A stretch of 63,497 nt of DNA from Hymenobacter glacialis (GTDB taxonomy: Bacteria > Bacteroidota > Bacteroidia > Cytophagales > Hymenobacteraceae). The stretch lies in assembly GCF_001816165.1 (NCBI RefSeq), contig NZ_MDZC01000048.1, positions 1 to 63,497 on the forward strand, in the 5' to 3' direction. Of the stretch, positions 42,398 to 49,988 are shown one piece after another; position 1 is the first letter of the stretch; each line of letters starts with the position of its first letter. The notes under the pieces were generated by a model, which was not told the DNA's origin, searched no databases, and saw nothing but the letters and a program-made list of their open reading frames with translations. The position numbers and the translations under genes were made by a program.

Positions 42398-43339
42398 CTA
42401 CTTATAAATGGCTATCATGGCCTCGCCCCCTTCGGTGCGGCTGCCGCGGTACATGCCATCGGAGTTGAAGGGCAGGGTTACGTTGCCGGCGGCGTCCACG
42501 GCAATCAGGCCGCCCTCGCCGCCATCGGGGCCGAGCTTGTCGTGCACCACCACGCGGCAGGCTTCTTCCAGAGAAAGGTTTTTATACTCCATCAAACACG
42601 CCACGTCGTAGGCCGCAACCGCCCGAATAAAATATTCGCCGTGCCCCGTGCAGCTGATGGCGCACCGGGCATCGGCCCAGGTGCCCGCCCCGATGAGGGG
42701 CGTGTCGCCGATGCGGGCGTAGCGCTTGTTGGTCATGCCGCCGGTGCTGGTGGCGGCGGCAAGGTGGCCGTGGGCATCGCGGGCCACGGCGCCCACGGTG
42801 CCTTTTTTCCAGTTGGGGTCCGGGACCGGGGCGGGCGTGGCCTGGCTGTGGTCGAGGCGCATGCGGCCTTCGCGCAGGGCTTCCTGTAGCTGGTCGAAGC
42901 GGTGCTGGGTGAAAAAATAATCCGGCGATTGCAGGGGCAGACCGTGTTCGCGGGCCAGCTCGTCGGCGCCGGGGTAAGCCAGCAGCACGTGCTCGGTTTG
43001 GTCCATCACGAGGCGGGCGGCCCGGATGGGGTTTTGTACCTGGCGCACCCCGGCCACGGCCCCGGCCCGGCGGGTGTGCCCGGCCATGAGGGCGGCATCC
43101 ATCTCGTGGTGGCCTTCGTGGGTGAACACCGCGCCGCGCCCGGCATTGAACAACGGGCAGTCTTCGAGGCTGCGCACCACGGCTTCGACCGAATCGAGGG
43201 CCGAAGCGCCGTCGCGCAACATGCCGTACCCTGTGTCTAGAGCGGCTTCCAGCGCAGAACGGTAGCGTTTTTCATCGGCCGGAAGCAGCGATGCGCGGGC
43301 AATGGTGCCAGCGCCGCCGTGGATTGCAAGTGCGAACAT
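42398..43339 (-). CDS. iaaA: Isoaspartyl peptidase / plant-type L-asparaginase
   Basis: The 313-residue Ntn-hydrolase begins ALAIHGGAGTI and is expected to self-cleave before Thr181 in WKKGTVGAVA to form alpha and beta subunits. STGGMTNKRYARIGDTPLIG follows as the substrate loop. It hydrolyses beta-Asp dipeptides and asparagine, which fits the cyanophycinase nearby. It has no signal peptide. The reverse-strand TACCTTTA at 43371-43378 is a near-consensus promoter box. Confidence 0.94.
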   Translation of the reverse strand: MFALAIHGGAGTIARASLLPADEKRYRSALEAALDTGYGMLRDGASALDSVEAVVRSLEDCPLFNAGRGAVFTHEGHHEMDAALMAGHTRRAGAVAGVRQVQNPIRAARLVMDQTEHVLLAYPGADELAREHGLPLQSPDYFFTQHRFDQLQEALREGRMRLDHSQATPAPVPDPNWKKGTVGAVARDAHGHLAAATSTGGMTNKRYARIGDTPLIGAGTWADARCAISCTGHGEYFIRAVAAYDVACLMEYKNLSLEEACRVVVHDKLGPDGGEGGLIAVDAAGNVTLPFNSDGMYRGSRTEGGEAMIAIYK

Positions 43340-43419
43340 TAGGGAATAAAAATGTGAAGAATATTGGGCCTAAAGGTACTCCAAGGGAACGGGCAGCGGG
43401 CGGCTAGTGTTTTTTTTCG

Positions 43420-43427
43420 TAGGTTTG
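43420..43427 (+). promoter_or_regulatory. Candidate -7 box TAGGTTTG
   Basis: An exact TAnnTTTG lies 38 nt upstream of the DUF3127 start; the -33 element is unclear. Confidence 0.45.
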
Positions 43428-43464
43428 ACCCTCAAGAATTCTAATCCCCAAACACCCTACTTTT

Positions 43465-43881
43465 ATGGCATACGACGTAACCGGCCGGCTGCACGAAATA
43501 TTTGACGAACAGCAGGTAAGCGAGAAATTCCGCAAGCGCGAGTTCGTGCTCGAAGTCCAGGACGGCCAGTATCCCGAGCATATCAAGTTTCAAATGGTTC
43601 AGGACAAAACCAGCCTCATCGACCCCTACAAAATGGGTGATGAGGTGAAGGTTACCTTCAACCTGCGCGGCCGTGGCTTCAACAAAAACGGCCAGATGCT
43701 GTACTTCACCAACCTGGAAGCTTGGAAGATTGAGTCGGCTTCGGGTGGCAACGGCAGCTTCGGCGGTGGCCAGCAGCAGGCGGCTCCCCGCCCCGCGGCT
43801 CAAAACCAAAACCCCACGCTGCGCGCTCAGCCTTCGGCAGCGCCCATCGCCAGCGACGACGACAACGACCTGCCTTTCTAG
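43465..43881 (+). CDS. DUF3127 protein with SSB-like acidic tail
   Basis: The 138-residue protein has an OB-like DUF3127 domain (about 1-90: YDVTGRLHEIFDEQQVSEKF, then REFVLEV and LRGRGFNKNGQMLYFTNLEA). A Gly/Gln/Pro-rich linker follows and then a C-terminal DDDNDLPF. That order, OB fold plus disordered linker plus acidic DxPF tip, copies single-stranded DNA-binding protein, so DNA binding and protein docking are likely. The family is typical of Bacteroidota. A terminator follows. Confidence 0.88.
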   Translation: MAYDVTGRLHEIFDEQQVSEKFRKREFVLEVQDGQYPEHIKFQMVQDKTSLIDPYKMGDEVKVTFNLRGRGFNKNGQMLYFTNLEAWKIESASGGNGSFGGGQQQAAPRPAAQNQNPTLRAQPSAAPIASDDDNDLPF

Positions 43882-43923
43882 GCACTGTCCCGCTGCGGCC
43901 GCTCAGTGGCCACAGTAAACCAC

Positions 43924-43961
43924 AAAAATGCCGCCTCCGCTCACCGGAGGCGGCATTTTTT
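43924..43961. terminator. Terminator after DUF3127 gene
   Basis: AAAAATGCCGCCTCCG (43924-43939) is the exact reverse complement of CGGAGGCGGCATTTTT (43945-43960), giving a T-run in both directions. Confidence 0.85.
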
Positions 43962-43986
43962 ATTTGCGACCGCCGTATACTAGGCC

Positions 43987-44613
43987 ATGGACTTAGTTGA
44001 GCTGATTGCGCGCGGCGAAGGCGAAGCGCTGGAATTCAAACAGAAAACCACCCACCCCTCCCGCATTTCCCGCACCCTGGTGTCGTTGGCCAACACCCGC
44101 GGGGGCCAGGTGCTGGTGGGCGTCGACGATGCCGGCCGCATTGTGGGCATTCGCGATGCGGAAGAGGAACGGTATGTGCTGCACGAGGCCGCCCGGCACT
44201 ACGTAGAGCCAGCCCTCACCACGCTAGAGTTCAACGAGTTGGAATTAGACGGCCGCACCGTACTGGTAGTAACCGTGCCCGAAAGCGCCAACAAGCCGCA
44301 CCGCGCCCAAGTAGCTCCCGGCGACTGGCGCGGCTACGTGCGCGTGCACGATGCCAGCGTGCAAACCAGCGGCCTCACCGAAAAAGTACTGGGGCGCCAG
44401 CAGCCAGACTCCCGCTTCGAAACCATTCCGCTCACCCGGCAGGAGTTGGCCGTGCTGGAGTATTTGCGTACGCACCCGCGCATCACGCTGGGCCAGTACA
44501 TGAAACTGGTGAATTTTGGCAAACGTCGGGCCTTTCAAACCCTCATCAAGCTGGTGCTGCACGGCTACATCCGCCACCACGACAAGGAAAAAGAGCCGTA
44601 CTATACCCTCTGA
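43987..44613 (+). CDS. AlbA_2 (Schlafen-like) domain protein
   Basis: The 208-residue protein starts with the AlbA_2 domain (residues 8-125): EALEFKQKTTHPSRISRTLV, then SLANTRGGQVLVGVDDAG, VTVPESANKPHRA and GYVRVHDASVQ. This domain binds nucleic acid or nucleotides and often serves as a regulator. The C-terminal part (about 145-208) looks like a winged helix (ELAVLEYLRTHPRITLGQYM). The stop codon touches the inverted-repeat element at 44612. Confidence 0.85.
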   Translation: MDLVELIARGEGEALEFKQKTTHPSRISRTLVSLANTRGGQVLVGVDDAGRIVGIRDAEEERYVLHEAARHYVEPALTTLEFNELELDGRTVLVVTVPESANKPHRAQVAPGDWRGYVRVHDASVQTSGLTEKVLGRQQPDSRFETIPLTRQELAVLEYLRTHPRITLGQYMKLVNFGKRRAFQTLIKLVLHGYIRHHDKEKEPYYTL

Positions 44614-44781
44614 CCACGGATTGGCAGGATTCACACGGGTTTTGTAGTTGACACGGGGTGGTTTCGCTCGCCAGGCATCATACAAAAGGCCACTCGCAGG
44701 AGTGGCCTTTTCTTATTTTAAGGTCGAATTAATCGTCCAAAAATCCGTGAAATCCATTTAAATCCACGCCAATCCGTGGTC
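44612..44781. repeat. 170-bp element with 14-bp terminal inverted repeats
   Basis: GACCACGGATTGGC (44612-44625) is the exact reverse complement of 44768-44781. Inside are ATCCGTG/ATCCACG-type repeats (44740-44767) and a terminator. The element fills the space between two convergent genes exactly from stop codon to stop codon. Confidence 0.65.
44684..44715. terminator. Bidirectional terminator
   Basis: AAAAGGCCACTC (44684-44695) pairs with GAGTGGCCTTTT (44700-44711) in a perfect 12-bp stem with T-runs on both strands. Confidence 0.85.
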
Positions 44782-44897
44782 TACTCCTGCTTGCGGGCGC
44801 GGGCAACCTTCTTCTCGTCCTTCTCGGCTTTTTTCTCTTTGGTGGTTTTAACGGGTTCTTTCTTTTTCTCTTTGCGGGCGTCTTGTGCTTTGGCCAT
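44781..44897 (-). CDS. Small Lys/Glu-rich protein (38 residues)
   Basis: ATG 44897 gives MAKAQDARKEKKKEPVKTTK, followed by EKKAEKDEKKVARARKQE and TAG. The composition is about 40% Lys and repeated KEK/KKE. Similar tiny basic proteins are common in Bacteroidota, from memory. The box TACCTTCG at 44978-44985 on this strand is near the promoter consensus. Function is unknown; nucleic-acid or ribosome contact is plausible. Confidence 0.6.
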   Translation of the reverse strand: MAKAQDARKEKKKEPVKTTKEKKAEKDEKKVARARKQE

Positions 44898-45002
44898 GAT
44901 TGAAAAGAAGGGTTAGGTTAGTAAATGCTAAAATGATGAATTGCCGACGCGCGGGGTGGCCGGTGCGTTGTGCCGGGCGAAGGTAGAAGTTTTGCGGAAA
45001 TC

Positions 45003-46556
45003 TTACAGAATGGGCAGGTACCGCTCCCGGATGATGTTGAGGTGGTGCAGCTCGTGGCCGGGCACGATAAAGAGCAGCGCCCGCACGGTGTTGGGCCCGC
45101 CGTTGGCAGTGCCGCGGCGGTCCAGCTGCTCGTCGGTAAAACTATTGAACATGGCCAGGGTAGCGGCACGGGTAGCCTCGTATTCAGCCAGGAGGCTGGC
45201 CACGGAGCGGCTATTTGCCCCGCTGTAAACAACGTACTCGTCCTGGTCGAAGCCCGGCAAATCCTGGCTGTCGCCCCGGCCAAAGCGCATGGCGCGGTAC
45301 CCGAACACGCGCTCGGAATCTATTTGATGCAGCAGCATTTCCTTGAGCGACCATTTGCCGGGGGCGTAGGATTTCTCCGCCTGCTCCTCGGTCAGGCCAG
45401 AAAAGATTTCCTGAATGGCCTGGGTCTGGGTCTGCAGGGCTTCCCGCGGGTCGGTGCCTTCGGGCACAAGGTTGATGTAGCTGCCGGCGTAGGGCAGAAA
45501 GTCGCCGTCGACGGGGCGCGAAATGGGCATGGCTGGCGTGTACAAATGAGAAATAATGGGAACAGCAGGTGGCAAAACCGCCCCAACCGTAGGCGCCAGC
45601 ACCAGGGGCGGCGCAGCAGCAGCAACGGCGGGGGCAGCAGTTGACGGCACAATGGCTGGGACCAGGGCGGGGTCGAGGTGCAGGCGCACCACGGGCAGAG
45701 GCGCCGGCAGCGCGGCAGTGCTACCCTCCTGCCCAAACGCCCACGTCAGAAAGTCGGGCATTACCCGGCCCCAGGTGTCGGGGTGGTGATGGCCGCCTTC
45801 TACCTGCACGTAGCGAATGGCTTGGTTGACATCCATTCCGCCCATTACCAAGGCATCAATCAGGTCGAGGCAGTCTTCCAGGGAGTCAATAACGCCGTTG
45901 TCGTTGCGGTCGTTGCGCTCGTCGAGCGTGCCGATTTGCAGCCAGAATCGGTGGCGGGGGTGCGGCGGCCGGGCCTGCACCAGCCCGTGCATGATGCGGT
46001 CGGCGGGGGTATAGCCGGCGCCCACCGCCCGGTGGCGCCACCAGAACGAGCCGGAAAAAACGCCCGCCCGCTCAAATACTTCGGGATGATGCCAAACCAC
46101 GTCAAAAGCCGAGAGCCCGCTTAGCGAAAAGCCCGCCATGACGGCGTGGGCGGGATTGGCCGATGCCTGGTACCGCGCCTGCGCAAAAGGCAGCAACTCT
46201 TCCAGCAGAAAGCGGGAGTAGGCGCCCGCCAGGCCGCCGCGGCCGTTGAAATCGGCGTGCGCTGCGGTGCCGTATTCCTGCACGCGCTGTTCGTTGGCGT
46301 GCACAGCCACTACTATAAAGGGGTACACGGCGTGGGCAGCGTACAATTTATCGAGTGTGGCCTGAAAATGCAGGCGCTCCAGGTCCTGCCCATCGTTCAG
46401 GTACAGCACGGGGTACTCGGGGCGGGCGGCCGTGGTGGCGGGCGGCAGCAGGATGCTCAGCTCCACATCGCGCGCCAAGAAGCTGGATGCCAGCACTTCC
46501 CGCACTAATCGGGTGCCGGCAGGGAAAGCGGAAGGGCTGGAAGCATCATGAAGCAT
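45003..46556 (-). CDS. Esterase fused to a DinB-superfamily domain
   Basis: The 517-residue protein joins two enzymes. Residues 20-275 form a Fes/esterase-D alpha/beta hydrolase: YPVLYLNDGQDLERL, the nucleophile Ser144 in AGFSLSGLSAFD, and the His in VEGGHHHPDTW. DRNDNGVIDSLE (about 217-228) matches an EF-hand calcium loop at every position. A Pro/Ala linker (about 285-340) leads to a DinB four-helix domain (about 350-517) with the metal His residues in LLHQIDSERVFGYRAMRF and GHELHHLNIIRERYL. DinB proteins include bacillithiol-dependent transferases. It is divergent from the ligase cluster, 138 nt away. Confidence 0.88.
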   Translation of the reverse strand: MLHDASSPSAFPAGTRLVREVLASSFLARDVELSILLPPATTAARPEYPVLYLNDGQDLERLHFQATLDKLYAAHAVYPFIVVAVHANEQRVQEYGTAAHADFNGRGGLAGAYSRFLLEELLPFAQARYQASANPAHAVMAGFSLSGLSAFDVVWHHPEVFERAGVFSGSFWWRHRAVGAGYTPADRIMHGLVQARPPHPRHRFWLQIGTLDERNDRNDNGVIDSLEDCLDLIDALVMGGMDVNQAIRYVQVEGGHHHPDTWGRVMPDFLTWAFGQEGSTAALPAPLPVVRLHLDPALVPAIVPSTAAPAVAAAAPPLVLAPTVGAVLPPAVPIISHLYTPAMPISRPVDGDFLPYAGSYINLVPEGTDPREALQTQTQAIQEIFSGLTEEQAEKSYAPGKWSLKEMLLHQIDSERVFGYRAMRFGRGDSQDLPGFDQDEYVVYSGANSRSVASLLAEYEATRAATLAMFNSFTDEQLDRRGTANGGPNTVRALLFIVPGHELHHLNIIRERYLPIL

Positions 46557-46694
46557 CTAACAAAGTAACGCCACCCGCCTGAGTTGGCAGGCAAGTGGCC
46601 TTAAAACTGGCCGAATATGGCGAGCCCGTTATTTTTTACTAGTTTGCCGTACAGGAACTAGTCCAACAGCCCTTCACCTTAATCCGCCTTCTCC

Positions 46695-47399
46695 GTGCAC
46701 GAACAACACCGTCGTTTTTACTCGCACCACCTCGGCCAGGATATTGACATGCTGGTTTTTGGCACCTGGGGCTTCCCCGTCGTCATTTTTCCCACTTCGG
46801 GGGGCCACGACAACGAAGCCCGGGACTTTAAGCTCATCGAGGCGGCCCGCCCCCTGATAGAAGCTGGCCGCGTGAAGCTGTACTGCATCGATAGCGTCGA
46901 CCGGTTTTCATGGTACGCCAAGCACCTGCATCCTTCCATTCGGGTGCAGAACCACGGGTTCTACGACCAGTTTTTGAGCGACGAGTTGGTGCCCATGCTG
47001 CAACAGGAGTGCAACGTGGACAAGATTGGCGTGGCAGGCTGCAGCTTTGGCGGCTACCAGGCGCTGAATTTTGCCTTCCGCCACCCCAACCAGGTCGCGC
47101 ACCTCTTCACGATGGGCGCCGCTTTCGACATCCGGCAGTTTATGGACGGCTACCACGACGACAACGTGTATTTCAACAACCCGCCCGAGTACCTGCCCGG
47201 CGCGCAAAGCGAGCATTTCCACTGGATGAACATCATCCTGGGCACGGCGGAACATGACTTCTGCAAAAATTCCACCTTCGACATTTCCCGTATTCTGAGC
47301 GAAAAAGGCATCAGCCACACGCTGGACGTGAAGCCCTTCGGCGACCACGACTGGCCCGTGTGGCGCGAAATGTTTCCGCAGTACCTCAGCACAATTTAG
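46695..47399 (+). CDS. Alpha/beta-hydrolase esterase (COG4947-like)
   Basis: GTG 46695 starts the 234-residue protein; no ATG lies upstream in frame within a sensible distance. It has the hydrolase fold with the nucleophile Ser117 in VAGCSFGGYQALNFAF, an acidic residue near GTAEHDFCKNS and the His in PFGDHDWPVWREMF (about 216). It has no signal peptide. Substrate is unknown. It is the first gene of the rightward ligase cluster, 175 nt before the ATP-grasp gene, so it may hydrolyse or transfer the pathway product. Confidence 0.88.
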   Translation: MHEQHRRFYSHHLGQDIDMLVFGTWGFPVVIFPTSGGHDNEARDFKLIEAARPLIEAGRVKLYCIDSVDRFSWYAKHLHPSIRVQNHGFYDQFLSDELVPMLQQECNVDKIGVAGCSFGGYQALNFAFRHPNQVAHLFTMGAAFDIRQFMDGYHDDNVYFNNPPEYLPGAQSEHFHWMNIILGTAEHDFCKNSTFDISRILSEKGISHTLDVKPFGDHDWPVWREMFPQYLSTI

Positions 47400-47574
47400 G
47401 CGGCATCGGGGCAGGCGGGTCTATCAGGGCTTTTCCGGGGCTGCCTCGCGTGGGTTTTCACGCCCATGCTGTGCACACCGGAGCCAGAGCCACACCGTGC
47501 CGGCTTCTAACCAGAATGCGGCTGCCTTTTCCTCCACTCATTCATCCTCTTACCACACCCAAGCACCCTTTGCA

Positions 47575-48675
47575 ATGAAAAAAATCGGCATTCTTTTCGG
47601 ACAGGAAAACACCTTCCCCCAGGCATTTATCGACCGCATCAACCAGAAAGCCCCGGAGGGCATTATGGCGGAGTTTGTGAAAATAGACCAGGTAGAGCAG
47701 CACGTGGACTCTGACTACGCAGTTATCGTGGACCGGATTTCGCAGGACGTTCCGTTTTACCGCGCTTACCTCAAAAACGCGGCCCTCATGGGCACGGCCG
47801 TCATCAACAACCCGTTTTGGTGGTCGGCTGATGAAAAATTCTTTAATAATGCCCTGGCCGTGCGCCTTGGCGTGCCCGTGCCCAAAACCCTGCTGCTCCC
47901 CAGCAAAGAGCGGCCTGCGGATACGTCCGAGCGCAGCTTTCGCAACCTGTCGATGATGGACTGGGAGGCGGCTTTCCAGCACATCGGTTTCCCGGCCTAC
48001 ATGAAGCCCCACTCGGGTGGCGGCTGGAAAAGCGTATACAAGCTGCATTCGCCCGACGATTTTTACCGCGCCTATGCCGAAACCGGCCAGCTGGTGATGC
48101 TTTTCCAGGAGTCCATCGACTTCACGGACTATTTCCGCTGCTACTGCATTGGCGGCACCGAGGTGCTCATCATGCCCTACGAGCCCCGCAACGAGCCGCA
48201 CCTGCGCTACGCCACCGAGATGAAAACGACCGGCGAGGCCGGCGAAAAGCTACTCGCCACCATGAAGGACTACGTGCTGAAGCTCAACGAAGGCCTGGGC
48301 TATGACTTCAACACGGTTGAATTTGCAGTTCGCGACGGTATTCCCATTGCCATTGACTTCGGCAACCCCGCGCCCGATGCCGACATCAACTCGGTGGGTG
48401 AGCAGAACTTTGAATGGGTGGTGGAAGCCGCGGCCAACATGGCCATTGCGCGCGCCCAGGCCCATAAACCCGGCCAGGACAACCTCACCTGGGGCACGTT
48501 TGTGCACCCCCACCGCGCCGCCGCACACGACACCCACTTCACGGTAGCAAAACCAGCTTCCGGCAAGAAGCCTGCTGCCAAAGCTGCCCCCAAAGCCACT
48601 CCCAAGGCGGCCGCCGCAGCCGCCGCACCCAAAGCAACCGCTGCCAAAAAGCCCAAAGCTGACAAGGCCGGGTAA
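47575..48675 (+). CDS. RimK-like ATP-grasp ligase with Ala/Lys-rich tail
   Basis: ATG 47575 (MKKIGILFGQENTFPQAFID) gives 366 residues. Residues 1-310 are an ATP-grasp ligase: FPAYMKPHSGGGWKSVYKL (ATP-binding Lys and Gly loop, about 143-160), LFQESIDFTDYFRCYCIGG and FNTVEFAVRDGIPIAIDFGN (metal-binding acidic strand, about 245-264). Such enzymes join a carboxylate to an amine via acyl phosphate. Residues about 325-366 are Ala/Lys/Pro-rich (KAAPKATPKAAAAAAAPKAT), like histone H1 tails. The second gene of the cluster, 87 nt before GCS2. Confidence 0.88.
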   Translation: MKKIGILFGQENTFPQAFIDRINQKAPEGIMAEFVKIDQVEQHVDSDYAVIVDRISQDVPFYRAYLKNAALMGTAVINNPFWWSADEKFFNNALAVRLGVPVPKTLLLPSKERPADTSERSFRNLSMMDWEAAFQHIGFPAYMKPHSGGGWKSVYKLHSPDDFYRAYAETGQLVMLFQESIDFTDYFRCYCIGGTEVLIMPYEPRNEPHLRYATEMKTTGEAGEKLLATMKDYVLKLNEGLGYDFNTVEFAVRDGIPIAIDFGNPAPDADINSVGEQNFEWVVEAAANMAIARAQAHKPGQDNLTWGTFVHPHRAAAHDTHFTVAKPASGKKPAAKAAPKATPKAAAAAAAPKATAAKKPKADKAG

Positions 48676-48762
48676 CAGCACCTGAACGCTTGGTGGTCCG
48701 GTGCGTGGGCTCGCGCGCCGGACCTTAGGCTTATTATTTTTCTCACTCAGCTCACTCCGTCC

Positions 48763-49866
48763 ATGGCCATGCCCGCGTTTACCCTCGGCATCGAGGAAGA
48801 ATTTCAGACCATTGACCCCGAAACCCGGGAACTCCGCTCCCACCTGTCGCAAATAGTGGAGGGCGGCCGCATGACCCTGCGCGAGCAGGTGAAGGCCGAA
48901 ATGCACCAGGCGGTGGTGGAAGTGGGCACCAATATTTGCCACAATATTGAGGAGGCCCGCACCGAGGTGTTCCACCTGCGCCGCCAGGTGATGGAGCTGG
49001 CCGACAAGCAGGACCTAAAAATTGGGGCCGCTGGCACGCACCCGTTTTCCCGGTGGCAAGACCAGCCCATCACGCCCGACGTGCGCTACGACAAAATTGT
49101 GGAGGAACTGCAGGAAGCTGCCCGCTCCAACCTGGTTTTTGGCATGCACGTGCACGTGGGCATCGAAAACCGGGAGATTGGCGTGTACATGATGAACACG
49201 CTGCGCTATTTCCTGCCGCACTTGTTTGCCCTCAGCACCAACTCTCCTTTCTGGGAAGGCCGCCAAACGGGTTATAAGTCGTTTCGCACTAAGGTATTTG
49301 AGCGGTTTCCGCGCACGGGCATTCCGGGCTACTTCCACAGCGCCAGCGACTACGACGAGTTTTTGCAGCTGCTCATCAAGACCGGCTGCATCGACAACGG
49401 CAAGAAAATATGGTGGGACATTCGCCTCCACCCGTTCTTCGACACCATTGAATACCGAATTTGCGACATGATGATGCGGGCCGACGAAACCATAGCCGTG
49501 GCGGCCGTGATGCAGGCGTTGGTGGCCAAAATCTACAAGCTCAAGTCCCAGAACCTGAATTTTCGCGTTTATCGCAGTGCTCTTATTAAAGAGAACAAGT
49601 GGCGCGCCGCCCGTTACGGGCTCGACGGCAACATGATTGACTTCGGCAAACAGGAGGAAATACCCACGCGCCAGCTGATTTTGGAGCTGCTGGACTTTAT
49701 AGACGACGTGGTGGACGACTTAGGTAGCCGCCACGAGGTAGAATACGTATTGAAGATGATGGAAATGGGTACCGGCGCCGACCGCCAGCTCCGGGTGTTC
49801 CGCGAAACCGGTGACCTGAGCAAGGTAGTCGACTACATTCTCGCTGAAACGGCCCACGGCCTGTAA
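48763..49866 (+). CDS. GCS2-type carboxylate-amine ligase (YbdK family)
   Basis: The 367-residue protein shows the family start FTLGIEEEFQTIDPETREL (catalytic Glu residues about 10-13), HQAVVEVGTNICHNIEEA, FGMHVHVGI (about 125-133) and HPFFDTIEYRICDMMMRADE. GCS2 enzymes form gamma-glutamyl or related amide bonds with ATP; EgtA and YbdK are relatives. The amine substrate is unknown. The start may be ATG 48763 or 48769. A strong terminator-like hairpin follows before the next gene. Confidence 0.92.
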   Translation: MAMPAFTLGIEEEFQTIDPETRELRSHLSQIVEGGRMTLREQVKAEMHQAVVEVGTNICHNIEEARTEVFHLRRQVMELADKQDLKIGAAGTHPFSRWQDQPITPDVRYDKIVEELQEAARSNLVFGMHVHVGIENREIGVYMMNTLRYFLPHLFALSTNSPFWEGRQTGYKSFRTKVFERFPRTGIPGYFHSASDYDEFLQLLIKTGCIDNGKKIWWDIRLHPFFDTIEYRICDMMMRADETIAVAAVMQALVAKIYKLKSQNLNFRVYRSALIKENKWRAARYGLDGNMIDFGKQEEIPTRQLILELLDFIDDVVDDLGSRHEVEYVLKMMEMGTGADRQLRVFRETGDLSKVVDYILAETAHGL

Positions 49867-49872
49867 ATAAAT

Positions 49873-49880
49873 TACCTTTG
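49873..49880 (+). promoter_or_regulatory. Candidate -7 box TACCTTTG before the amidotransferase
   Basis: An exact TAnnTTTG lies 7 nt after the GCS2 stop and just before the hairpin at 49885, so a new transcript would start at or within the hairpin. Confidence 0.5.
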
Positions 49881-49884
49881 TGCA

Positions 49885-49922
49885 GGCAACGCCCGCCCTC
49901 CGGTTGGCGTTGCCTTTTTTTT
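49885..49922 (+). terminator. Strong intrinsic terminator after GCS2
   Basis: GGCAACGCC (49885-49893) pairs with GGCGTTGCC (49906-49914) followed by eight T. It divides the ligase cluster into two transcription units. Confidence 0.85.
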
Positions 49923-49988
49923 GCCTGGGCTACTGCTTAGCTTTTATTATTTGCCGGCTTGGCCGGCTGTTACCCCTGTTGCTTTATT

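Noticed and set aside
44730..44782. Possible CRISPR-like array from repeated ATCCGTG units
   Set aside because: The units are short, irregularly spaced and not separated by unique spacers; no cas gene is present.
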